DNA from: Lysobacterales bacterium
Lineage (GTDB): Bacteria; Pseudomonadota; Gammaproteobacteria; Xanthomonadales; S139-57
Length of the DNA stretch: 6,758 bases
Reading direction: 5' to 3'
Assembly (NCBI GenBank): GCA_026993285.1
Contig: JALWTZ010000187.1
Location: 1-6,758 of the forward strand
A program made the translations under genes and the position numbers. Every line of letters starts with the position of its first letter. Positions within the stretch are counted from its first letter, which is position 1. The notes below the pieces were generated by a model, which ran no database searches, was not told where the DNA came from, and saw only the letters and a list, made by a program, of their open reading frames with translations. Below are positions 1 through 5,534 of this stretch, piece by piece.

Positions 1-536
1 ACCATGGGGTCGCCGCTGGGCGAGACCATGCGCCGGGTCAGGCCCACCACGGTGTAGCGGTGGCGCTTGATGCGCAGGGTATCGCCCAGGCGGAAGCCCG
101 TGGCCACGTCGGCAACGGCTTCATAGTGGCCACGGCTGATGTGCCGCCCGGCCAGCAGGAACCGGGGCCAGCCCGGCAGGGTGCTGTCACCGGCGGTCAG
201 CCCCACCAGCATCACCCGGCTTTCATGGCGCGCGCTCTGCACCTGCAGGGTCATGTAGGTGGCATTGGCCACCGCGGCCACACCCTCCATGGCGGCGATG
301 TTGCGCCACAGGTCATCCGGCAGGCCGGAAGGTTCGGCGAAAGGGCCCAGGGTGTGTTGCTGCACCACCCACAGGTCGGCACCACTGGCTTGAACCAGCG
401 CCCGCCCGTCTTCCACCATGCCCCGGTAGACACCGGCCATGGACAGGGTGACGCCAATCAGCAGGCCCAGGCCCAGGCCGGTGAACAGAAACTTGCCCCA
501 GGCATGGAGGATGTCGCGGCCGGCCAGGCTGATCAT
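1..536 (-). CDS. ABC transporter permease, FtsX/MacB type (5' part only; runs off the left edge)
   Basis: The first 178 codons of an inner-membrane permease are present; the C-terminal membrane helices lie outside the window. I translated it from the ATG at 536, whose first bases overlap the stop of the adaptor gene (ATGA). The protein begins with a short cytoplasmic stretch (GRDILHAWGK, residues 6-15). One transmembrane segment follows at about 16-37, rich in Leu and Gly. After it comes a MacB-like periplasmic domain with the segments GADLWVVQQ (52-60), GPFAEPSGLP (64-73), a strand around 106-114 and FRLGDTLRIKRHRYTVVG (148-165). This arrangement is typical of FtsX-family permeases paired with HlyD-type adaptors (DevC-like or MacB-like), which move substrates from the inner membrane or periplasm outward. 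No ATPase domain is seen, so the ATPase is probably a separate gene further left. No strong ribosome site precedes the start, which fits translational coupling. The substrate cannot be told. Confidence 0.88.
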   Translation of the reverse strand, partial: MISLAGRDILHAWGKFLFTGLGLGLLIGVTLSMAGVYRGMVEDGRALVQASGADLWVVQQHTLGPFAEPSGLPDDLWRNIAAMEGVAAVANATYMTLQVQSARHESRVMLVGLTAGDSTLPGWPRFLLAGRHISRGHYEAVADVATGFRLGDTLRIKRHRYTVVGLTRRMVSPSGDPM

Positions 537-1675
537 GGCCGTACCGCTTGCTCGCGCACGCGAACCCGGCTGTGGGGTTGCAGGGCCTTTTCACTGTAGA
601 CCACGATGGCCTCGCCGCCAGTGAGCCCTTCTTCGATGCGTACCCGGCCCTGCAGATCCTGCCGTCCGGCCCGTACCGGCTGGAAGCGCACGCCCTCTCC
701 ATCCAGCAGCCAGACACCGGTTTCGCCATTCCAGAGATGCAGGGCGGCGTTGGGGATGACCGGCCCTTCGGGCAGGGGCGGCAGTTGCAGATAGACTTCT
801 GCCAGCTCACCCAGCGGCGGCATGGGCACCGGCTGCGGCTGAAAACGCACCTGGACGATCATCTCCTCGGTGATGTCATCGGCCAGGGGTTCCACGCGGG
901 CCACCACCCCTTCCAGGGGCTGCCGGGGCCGGGAACGCAGGTGAATGCGGGCCGGCAGGCCGGTTTTCAGCCCCTGGGCGCGTACCTGGTCGATTCGGGT
1001 GCTGACCCAGAGGCTGTCGGGGTCAATGATTTCCAGCAGTGGCTGGCCGGCACTCACGCTGTCGCCCTGCCTGGCAAGACGCGCCACCACCAGGCCATCC
1101 GCCGGGGCCAGCAGTTGCAGGCTGCGCAGTTGTTCGTCCAGGCCGCGCCCTTCATGTTCCAGCTGGCGTATGCGTTCTTCGGCAGCCCGCAAGGCCGCCT
1201 CGGCGGATTGAACGGCCAGGGCCTTGCCGTCCACCACATCCCGGGAAGTGGTGCCGCTTTGCAGCAGCTCGGTGAAGCGTTGCAGCTGCCGGCGCGCGTA
1301 GTGCAACTGGGCCTGCGCCTGTTCCCGGTTGGCACGGGCACTGGCCAGCGTGGCCTGCTGCGCGGCGATGCGTGCTTCCAGATCCACCGGGTCCATGGCG
1401 GCCAGCAACTGGCCCTGATGAACGCGGTCGCCCACATCCACACTCAGCCGGGCCACGCGGCCGGGCTGTATGGGGCCGATGCGGTAGCGTCTTTCGGCAT
1501 CGATGATGCCGATGCCATAGAGGCCGGGTTGCAACGCGGCACGGGTGACGGGCTCCACGGTGACGGTCACCGGCGCCAGCGGCCCGGCACGAAAGGCGGC
1601 ATAGGCGAACAGGCCCAGCAGGGCCAGGAGAATCAGCAGGAGAAACAGGCTGCGTGCCCGGATGAAACGTTTCAT
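533..1675 (-). CDS. HlyD-family periplasmic adaptor (membrane fusion protein) of an ABC exporter
   Basis: This is a 380-residue membrane fusion protein linking the inner-membrane ABC permease to an outer-membrane channel. An N-terminal anchor helix lies at about residues 9-29, after a basic start (MKRFIRARS). The first lipoyl half follows at about 66-95 (VGDRVHQGQLLAAMDP, 81-96). A long Ala/Gln/Arg-rich helical hairpin (about 97-185) is expected to form the coiled coil. The second lipoyl half is at about 188-219 (APADGLVVARLARQGDSV, 190-207). A beta-barrel segment follows from 221 (SLWVSTRID) to about 300, then a membrane-proximal tail. The length and domain order are normal for the family. 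The ATG at 1675 overlaps the tetR stop (ATGA) and has GGAGG nine bases upstream, which fixes the start. Its own stop overlaps the permease start. The TetR-adaptor-permease order suggests inducible export of a toxic or membrane-active compound, but the substrate is unknown. Confidence 0.92.
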   Translation of the reverse strand: MKRFIRARSLFLLLILLALLGLFAYAAFRAGPLAPVTVTVEPVTRAALQPGLYGIGIIDAERRYRIGPIQPGRVARLSVDVGDRVHQGQLLAAMDPVDLEARIAAQQATLASARANREQAQAQLHYARRQLQRFTELLQSGTTSRDVVDGKALAVQSAEAALRAAEERIRQLEHEGRGLDEQLRSLQLLAPADGLVVARLARQGDSVSAGQPLLEIIDPDSLWVSTRIDQVRAQGLKTGLPARIHLRSRPRQPLEGVVARVEPLADDITEEMIVQVRFQPQPVPMPPLGELAEVYLQLPPLPEGPVIPNAALHLWNGETGVWLLDGEGVRFQPVRAGRQDLQGRVRIEEGLTGGEAIVVYSEKALQPHSRVRVREQAVRP

Positions 1676-2307
1676 GGGTTCAGCCCTCCGTTCTGGAGAC
1701 CCCGACGGAACAGGGCAAACACGGCCTGGCCCTGTTGCCGCATCTGCCCGGGGCTGCCGTTGAGCAGGGCCTGCATGACCAGGCCCTGCAGCATGCCGAT
1801 AAACAGCACGGCGGCGGCATCCAGATCCGTATCGGGTGGTATCTCCTTGGCCTGGATGGCGTGCGCAAGCCGCGCCTTCACCTGCGCGCGGTACTGGCCC
1901 AGCATTTCACGGGCCAGTTGTTTCGCCGGCGTGTCCTCGCTTTGTTGCAGCTCACCAAACAGCATGCGGGGCACGCCGGGGTGTTCGGCCACGAAGGCCA
2001 GATGGGCATGGAACATGGCTTCCAGCGCGTCCAGTGGTGCCTCCTGGCCGGCCTGTGCCCGGGCCAGGCGTTGCATCAGGGTGGTGGCCACCCAATCCAT
2101 CACCGCCGCCCAGAGGCTTTGCTTGTCGGGAAAATGGCGGAACAGGGCGCCCTGGGTCAGGCCCATGTGTTCGGCGATGCGCGCGGTGGTAATCCGGCTG
2201 GGGTCCATGCGCGCGGCCAGTTCAATCACCGTTTGCACGGTCAGCGCCTTGCGTTGTTCCGCCGGCAGGTGGCGGCTGTTACTGTCGTTGTTCATGGGCA
2301 GGGGCAT
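1672..2307 (-). CDS. TetR/AcrR-family transcriptional repressor
   Basis: This is a 211-residue regulator of ordinary TetR length. The N-terminal DNA-binding domain covers about residues 18-66. Its helix-turn-helix is clear: ITTARIAEHMGLTQGALFRHF (39-59) followed by the usual PDKQSLW (60-66). The remaining helical part (about 70-205) should be the ligand-binding and dimerisation domain, which is too variable to name a ligand. The ATG at 2307 gives the longest frame. A second ATG at 2295 (residue 5, MNNDSN) is equally possible, since neither has a good Shine-Dalgarno sequence. The gene overlaps the adaptor gene by four bases and sits just downstream of a 24-base palindrome. It most likely represses its own promoter and hence the whole tetR-adaptor-permease operon, with relief by the exported compound or a related one. 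That regulation is inference from layout. Confidence 0.92.
   Translation of the reverse strand: MPLPMNNDSNSRHLPAEQRKALTVQTVIELAARMDPSRITTARIAEHMGLTQGALFRHFPDKQSLWAAVMDWVATTLMQRLARAQAGQEAPLDALEAMFHAHLAFVAEHPGVPRMLFGELQQSEDTPAKQLAREMLGQYRAQVKARLAHAIQAKEIPPDTDLDAAAVLFIGMLQGLVMQALLNGSPGQMRQQGQAVFALFRRGLQNGGLNP
1684..1689 (-). promoter_or_regulatory. Ribosome binding site of the HlyD-type adaptor gene
   Basis: GGAGGG on the minus strand lies inside the last codons of the tetR-type gene, about nine bases before the adaptor ATG at 1675. It supports that start and independent loading of ribosomes despite the ATGA overlap. Confidence 0.7.
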
Positions 2308-2311
2308 AAAA

Positions 2312-2335
2312 GTAAGTAAGTAATTACTATCTTAC
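2312..2335. promoter_or_regulatory. Candidate TetR operator: 24-base near-perfect palindrome
   Basis: The two halves meet between 2323 and 2324. Comparing the sequence with its own reverse complement, 20 of 24 positions agree. The core AGTAATTACT (2319-2328) is a perfect palindrome, flanked by GTAAG at the left end and CTTAC at the right; only the two-base blocks at 2317-2318 and 2329-2330 break symmetry. It ends four bases before the repressor ATG at 2307 and overlaps the proposed -10 box, which is the classic position for autorepression by a TetR dimer. Its AT-rich composition stands out in GC-rich surroundings. Confidence 0.72.
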
Positions 2336-2357
2336 GCGGGCCAGAGCCGCCACGCAA
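2329..2357 (-). promoter_or_regulatory. Candidate sigma70-type promoter of the tetR-adaptor-permease operon
   Basis: On the minus strand, TTGCGT (2357-2352) and TAAGAT (2334-2329) are separated by exactly 17 bases. The -10 matches consensus at four of six positions and the -35 at three of six, so this is a moderate promoter. The -10 lies inside the palindrome, and the transcription start would fall near 2322. That leaves a leader of only about 15 bases, without a visible Shine-Dalgarno sequence, before the ATG at 2307. Confidence 0.45.
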
Positions 2358-2389
2358 GGCCCATCGCGTGAGCGGAATGGGCTGGTGGC
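2349..2389 (-). other. Two-part hairpin between the DUF302 gene and the tetR promoter
   Basis: An inner stem GCCCAT/ATGGGC (2359-2364 with 2377-2382, 12-base loop) is enclosed by an outer stem GCCAC/GTGGC (2349-2353 with 2385-2389), with an uneven internal bulge. It begins 12 bases after the stop of the stand-alone DUF302 gene and could slow or end transcription of that unit. No U-tract follows, so it is not a standard intrinsic terminator. It also overlaps the proposed tetR -35 box. Confidence 0.3.
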
Positions 2390-2400
2390 CGGGCAGTGGT

Positions 2401-2847
2401 TCAGCGGTTGCCGCGGGTACGCACGGTTTCGAGGATCTCGTGCAGGTCCGCCGCCCAGCGGCGGAAGGTGGCCTGCAATTCCGGCTGTTTGTAGAACTTG
2501 CCGAGAAACTCGGGGTTGACCGTGCTGAGCAGGGTTTGCTCGTTTTCGGCGAAGATGGAAATCTTCAGCGGCAGGTAGGGGATGAGTTCGGGGTAGTCCC
2601 GCTTCAGGCGGCGAATCTCTTCCGGCTTGCCGAGAAAGACCACCCGGTACTTGTCGGTCTTGTAGCCCATCTTGGTCAGGCCCACATCCACCCGCTGTAC
2701 CCGCGAGAGGGTGTAGCCCTTGTCGGCGATGGTCTGCTGCAGCAGCAGCATGGTTTCGGGGAAGCTCTGGGCGGAACGCACCATGAGCAGGTCTTCGGCC
2801 TGGGCATGAAAGGCCAGCAGGGCCAGCAGCAGAATCCAGCGTTTCAC
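2401..2847 (-). CDS. Exported stand-alone DUF302 protein
   Basis: This is a 148-residue protein with a short signal peptide (MKRWILLLALLAFHAQA, 1-17, likely cut after AQA), so the mature form should be periplasmic. The rest is a single DUF302 domain. Recognisable blocks are ETMLLLQQTIADKGYTLSRV (31-50), VGLTKMGYKTDKYRVVFLG (55-73) and YPELIPYLPLKISIFAENE (85-103), followed by TVNP. The start is the GTG at 2847, inside the GTGA overlap with the upstream cytochrome gene, and it has a strong GAGGAGG site seven bases away. The mature protein has no cysteine: where many DUF302 domains, including the one fused to the upstream cytochrome, read LPC, this one reads LPL. It is therefore unlikely to bind metal or form disulfides through that site. 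DUF302 has no established biochemical function. Translational coupling suggests that it works with, or on, the cytochrome-DUF302 protein. Confidence 0.87.
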   Translation of the reverse strand: MKRWILLLALLAFHAQAEDLLMVRSAQSFPETMLLLQQTIADKGYTLSRVQRVDVGLTKMGYKTDKYRVVFLGKPEEIRRLKRDYPELIPYLPLKISIFAENEQTLLSTVNPEFLGKFYKQPELQATFRRWAADLHEILETVRTRGNR

Positions 2848-3881
2848 AGGGTGGCCTCCTCGATCAAATCACGGTAGATCTGGCCCATGGTGTCACAGGC
2901 CTTGTCCAGTTCATCGTTGTTGAACAGGATGGACATGGCCTTGGGGTTGATAGCCATGACCTGTACCTTGCCGTCGCGTTCCACCACGGTGATGCGGCAG
3001 GGCAGGAACATGCCCACCCGCGGGTCCACGTTCATGGCGTCATAGAGAAAGTTGAAATTGCAGAAATAGAGGATGGTTTCCTTCTGGCTGACCTGATCAT
3101 CCGGGAAGAAACCCTGTTCCAGCTTCTGCTCGCGGATGAAGCGGAAATTGTTGCCGATAATGGTGTCCTTGATGGCCTGGATGGTGTTCTCGTAGGTATC
3201 GTCGGCCTCCACGACAATCACCGGCTCGACATGCTCCGGCGGGGTGCGGGGCTGGATGCTTTTCTCCAGGCTGCGCAGCCAGGCGGTGATGTCTTTCATC
3301 GCCTGTTCGTTCAGGCCCGCCTGGCCGAAAGCCGGCATGGGGGTGCCGCTGCGGCCGTGCTTGATGGTGTTGAGAATCAGCGCGTCCGAGGCGGCCGCGA
3401 GAAAGCCGCTGTTGTTCAGGGCCGGTGCCAGTATGGGCAGATCGCGCTTGCGTGACATGGTGACGCCGGTGCCGTGGCCGCCGCGAGCGTCTTCACCATG
3501 ACAACTGGCACAGTGTTGCGCGAACAGTTGCCCGCCTCGGGCCGGGTCGCCCTGCACCGGATCACGAGGGAATTTTGGTGCCGGTTTGCCGGTCCAGCCA
3601 CGGATGTAGGCAATGAGCTGGTCGATCTGCGCGTCACTGAGGCTGGGAAAGCCCGGCATCACCCGTCCGGGCCGGCCCAGGCGTATGGTCTGGCGCAGGT
3701 AGTGGTCGTCCACCGAAGCCTGAAAGGCGGGCAGGTTCAGCGGCACGCCCACGCCGCCATCGCCGTTTTCTCCATGGCAGCCGGCGCAGTTTTGCTGAAA
3801 CAGGCCACGGCCATCGTCGGCATGGGAGGCCATGGCGGCTTGCAGTGTCAGCGACAGCAGCAAGGTGATCAGGACTTTCAT
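2844..3881 (-). CDS. Exported diheme cytochrome c fused to a C-terminal DUF302 domain
   Basis: This is a 345-residue periplasmic protein with an N-terminal signal peptide (about 1-21, ending near MASHA). Cytochrome domain 1 (about 22-98) has the heme site CAGCH (32-36) and a likely axial Met in RVMPGF (M75). Cytochrome domain 2 (about 113-206) has CASCH (124-128) and a likely axial Met in TPMPAF (M182). A Pro-rich linker (about 209-222) leads to a DUF302 domain (about 223-345) with ENTIQAIKDTI (231-241), ILYFCN (270-275), MFLPCRITVVE (291-301) and AINPKAM (310-316). The cytochrome half should carry electrons between periplasmic partners; the DUF302 half has no settled role. Its Cys274 and Cys295 are the pair typical of the LPC-type DUF302 branch. 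The ATG at 3881 has GAGGAG seven bases upstream. It lies 14 bases after prfC and overlaps the next DUF302 gene (GTGA). Domain assignment is confident; function is not. Confidence 0.9.
   Translation of the reverse strand: MKVLITLLLSLTLQAAMASHADDGRGLFQQNCAGCHGENGDGGVGVPLNLPAFQASVDDHYLRQTIRLGRPGRVMPGFPSLSDAQIDQLIAYIRGWTGKPAPKFPRDPVQGDPARGGQLFAQHCASCHGEDARGGHGTGVTMSRKRDLPILAPALNNSGFLAAASDALILNTIKHGRSGTPMPAFGQAGLNEQAMKDITAWLRSLEKSIQPRTPPEHVEPVIVVEADDTYENTIQAIKDTIIGNNFRFIREQKLEQGFFPDDQVSQKETILYFCNFNFLYDAMNVDPRVGMFLPCRITVVERDGKVQVMAINPKAMSILFNNDELDKACDTMGQIYRDLIEEATL
2855..2861 (-). promoter_or_regulatory. Ribosome binding site that fixes a GTG start
   Basis: GAGGAGG on the minus strand, seven bases before the GTG at 2847, lies inside the last codons of the cytochrome-DUF302 gene. 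It settles the start of the stand-alone DUF302 gene on the GTG that overlaps the upstream stop. Confidence 0.75.
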
Positions 3882-3888
3882 GGCAATG

Positions 3889-3894
3889 CTCCTC
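3889..3894 (-). promoter_or_regulatory. Ribosome binding site of the cytochrome-DUF302 gene
   Basis: GAGGAG on the minus strand lies in the 14-base gap after prfC, seven bases before the ATG at 3881. There is no room for a separate promoter in the gap, so expression must come from read-through of prfC or from a promoter inside its 3' end. Confidence 0.75.
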
Positions 3895-3895
3895 G

Positions 3896-5470
3896 TCAGC
3901 CCCCGTGTTCGCGGGTGGCGTGAAACGCAATTTCCGGAAACCGCTCCATGGTCAGGCGCAGGTTGGCCCGGCTCGGTGCCAGATAGACCAGGTCGCCATG
4001 ACTGTCCTCGGCCAGATGCATGGCCGCCTTTTCCCGGAAGCGTTGCAACAGTTTTTCGTCCTCGCAGCTGATCCAGCGGGCGGTGGCCACGTCCACGGCC
4101 TCGAAGGTGGCATCCACCTTGTATTCGGCCTTGAGCCGGTAGGCCACCACGTCAAACTGCAAGATACCTACGGCACCCAGTATCAGGTCGTTGCTCATCA
4201 GCGGGCGAAAGAACTGGGTGGCCCCTTCCTCGGAAAGCTGTTGCAGGCCCTTCTGCAGCTGCTTGAGCTTCATGGGGTCGCGCAGGCGTGCTCGACGAAA
4301 CAGCTCCGGCGCAAAATTGGGGATACCGGTAAAGCGCAGGTTTTCGCCCTGGGTAAAGGTATCGCCGATACTGATGGTGCCGTGATTGTGTATGCCTACG
4401 ATATCACCGGGCCAGGCCTCGCTGACATGATCTCGATCAGATGCGAGAAAGGTCAGTGCCTGGGCAATCTTGATTTCCTTGCCGGTACGCACGTGCAACA
4501 TCTTCACGCCGGGTTCGAACTTGCCGGAGCAGATGCGCATGAAGGCCACCCGATCACGGTGCGCCGGGTCCATGTTGGCCTGGATCTTGAACACAAAGCC
4601 GGTGAGCGGTTTTTCCTCCGGTTCCACCGTGCGGGTGGTGGTCTGGCGCGGCTGGGGTGGTGGCGCGTGCTCGGCGAAGCTGTCCAGCAACGGTTCCACG
4701 CCGAAATTGTTGATGGCGGAGCCGAAGAATACCGGGGTCTGCCTGCCCTGCAGGTAGGCTTGCGGGTCGAAGGGATGGCTGGCGCCCTGCACCAGTTCGA
4801 TTTCCTCGCGCAGTTCATCGGCCATGTCGCCCAGGGCCTGGTCCGCTTCCGGGCTGTGCAGGCCCTGGATGATGGTGCCGGGCTGGCGGGTGTAATTGTG
4901 GCCGGCCTCGTAGAGGTGGATGGCGTCGTGAAGCAGGTGGTAGACCCCGCGCAGGCGCTTGCCCATGCCGATGGGCCAGGTGACCGGCGCGCACTGGATG
5001 CCCAGCACGTCCTCCACTTCATCAAGCAGTTCGATGGGGTCGCGCCCTTCCCGGTCCAGCTTGTTGATGAAGGTGAAAATGGGCGTGTCGCGCAGGCGGC
5101 AGACTTCCATCAGCTTGATGGTGCGTTCCTCCACGCCCTTGGCGCAGTCGATGACCATGAGCGCGGAATCCACCGCGGTGAGGGTGCGGTAGGTGTCTTC
5201 GGAAAAGTCGGCGTGGCCCGGGGTATCCAGCAGGTTGATGATGTGCCCCTTGTAGGGGAACTGCATCACCGACGAGGTCACCGAAATGCCCCGTTCCTTT
5301 TCCATCTCCATCCAGTCAGAGGTGGCGTGGCGGTCGGCCTTGCGGGATTTCACCGAGCCGGCCATCTGAATGGCGCCACCGAACAGCAGGATCTTTTCGG
5401 TGAGCGTGGTCTTGCCGGCATCCGGGTGAGAGATGATGGCAAAGGTGCGTCGTTGGGCAATGGGAGACAT
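3896..5470 (-). CDS. prfC: Peptide chain release factor 3 (RF3), translational GTPase
   Basis: RF3 is a cytoplasmic GTPase that recycles RF1 and RF2 from the ribosome after peptide release. The 524 residues match the usual RF3 length (E. coli about 529). The GTPase motifs are intact: G1 SHPDAGKT (14-21), G2 region GISVTS (61-66, T65), G3 DTPGH (82-86) and G4 NKLD (136-139). Family-specific stretches run throughout, including SDWMEMEKERGI (51-62), FSEDTYRTLTAVD (89-101), GFVFKIQANMDPAHRDRVAF, HNHGTISIGDTFTQGE and GIPNFAPELFRR, and it ends with FHATREHGG. The ATG at 5470 is the right start: an in-frame TAA lies three codons upstream, and the protein starts at the conserved RRTFAIISHP block. It lacks about eight N-terminal residues compared with E. 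coli. A weak Shine-Dalgarno and a candidate promoter precede it. The cytochrome-DUF302 gene follows after only 14 bases, an unusual neighbour for prfC. Confidence 0.98.
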   Translation of the reverse strand: MSPIAQRRTFAIISHPDAGKTTLTEKILLFGGAIQMAGSVKSRKADRHATSDWMEMEKERGISVTSSVMQFPYKGHIINLLDTPGHADFSEDTYRTLTAVDSALMVIDCAKGVEERTIKLMEVCRLRDTPIFTFINKLDREGRDPIELLDEVEDVLGIQCAPVTWPIGMGKRLRGVYHLLHDAIHLYEAGHNYTRQPGTIIQGLHSPEADQALGDMADELREEIELVQGASHPFDPQAYLQGRQTPVFFGSAINNFGVEPLLDSFAEHAPPPQPRQTTTRTVEPEEKPLTGFVFKIQANMDPAHRDRVAFMRICSGKFEPGVKMLHVRTGKEIKIAQALTFLASDRDHVSEAWPGDIVGIHNHGTISIGDTFTQGENLRFTGIPNFAPELFRRARLRDPMKLKQLQKGLQQLSEEGATQFFRPLMSNDLILGAVGILQFDVVAYRLKAEYKVDATFEAVDVATARWISCEDEKLLQRFREKAAMHLAEDSHGDLVYLAPSRANLRLTMERFPEIAFHATREHGG

Positions 5471-5498
5471 GGCGGGTTATCCGTTGATCAGGGCGAGG

Positions 5499-5527
5499 AT
5501 TGTACCTGCAGCCGGTACGGGTAGAAA
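5499..5527 (-). promoter_or_regulatory. Candidate sigma70 promoter of prfC
   Basis: On the minus strand, TTTCTA (5527-5522) and TACAAT (5504-5499) are separated by 17 bases. The -10 matches consensus at five of six positions; the -35 is weak. The start of transcription would be near 5492, about 20 bases before the prfC ATG. An inverted repeat GTACC-7 bases-GGTAC (5502-5518) occupies the spacer and touches the -10, and might be a regulator site or chance. No terminator for the upstream glycosyltransferase gene is visible in this 64-base gap. Confidence 0.5.
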
Positions 5528-5534
5528 GCCCGGA

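Noticed and set aside
60..599. A 179-codon plus-strand frame at the left edge
   Set aside because: It is opposite the permease and adaptor genes; the translation is Gly/Gln/His-rich with no domain.
548..2323. A 591-codon plus-strand open frame antisense to the tetR and adaptor genes
   Set aside because: It covers two clear minus-strand genes with recognisable domains. Its own translation is low-complexity (rich in Gly, Gln, His, Arg and Ala) without any domain, which is the usual shadow of GC-rich coding DNA.
2349..2389. Calling the intergenic hairpin an intrinsic terminator
   Set aside because: No run of U follows the stem on the minus strand and the stem is interrupted, so it is kept only as a low-confidence hairpin.
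3905..5524. A 539-codon plus-strand open frame opposite prfC
   Set aside because: It mirrors the full extent of a highly conserved RF3 gene, and its translation shows no family motif.
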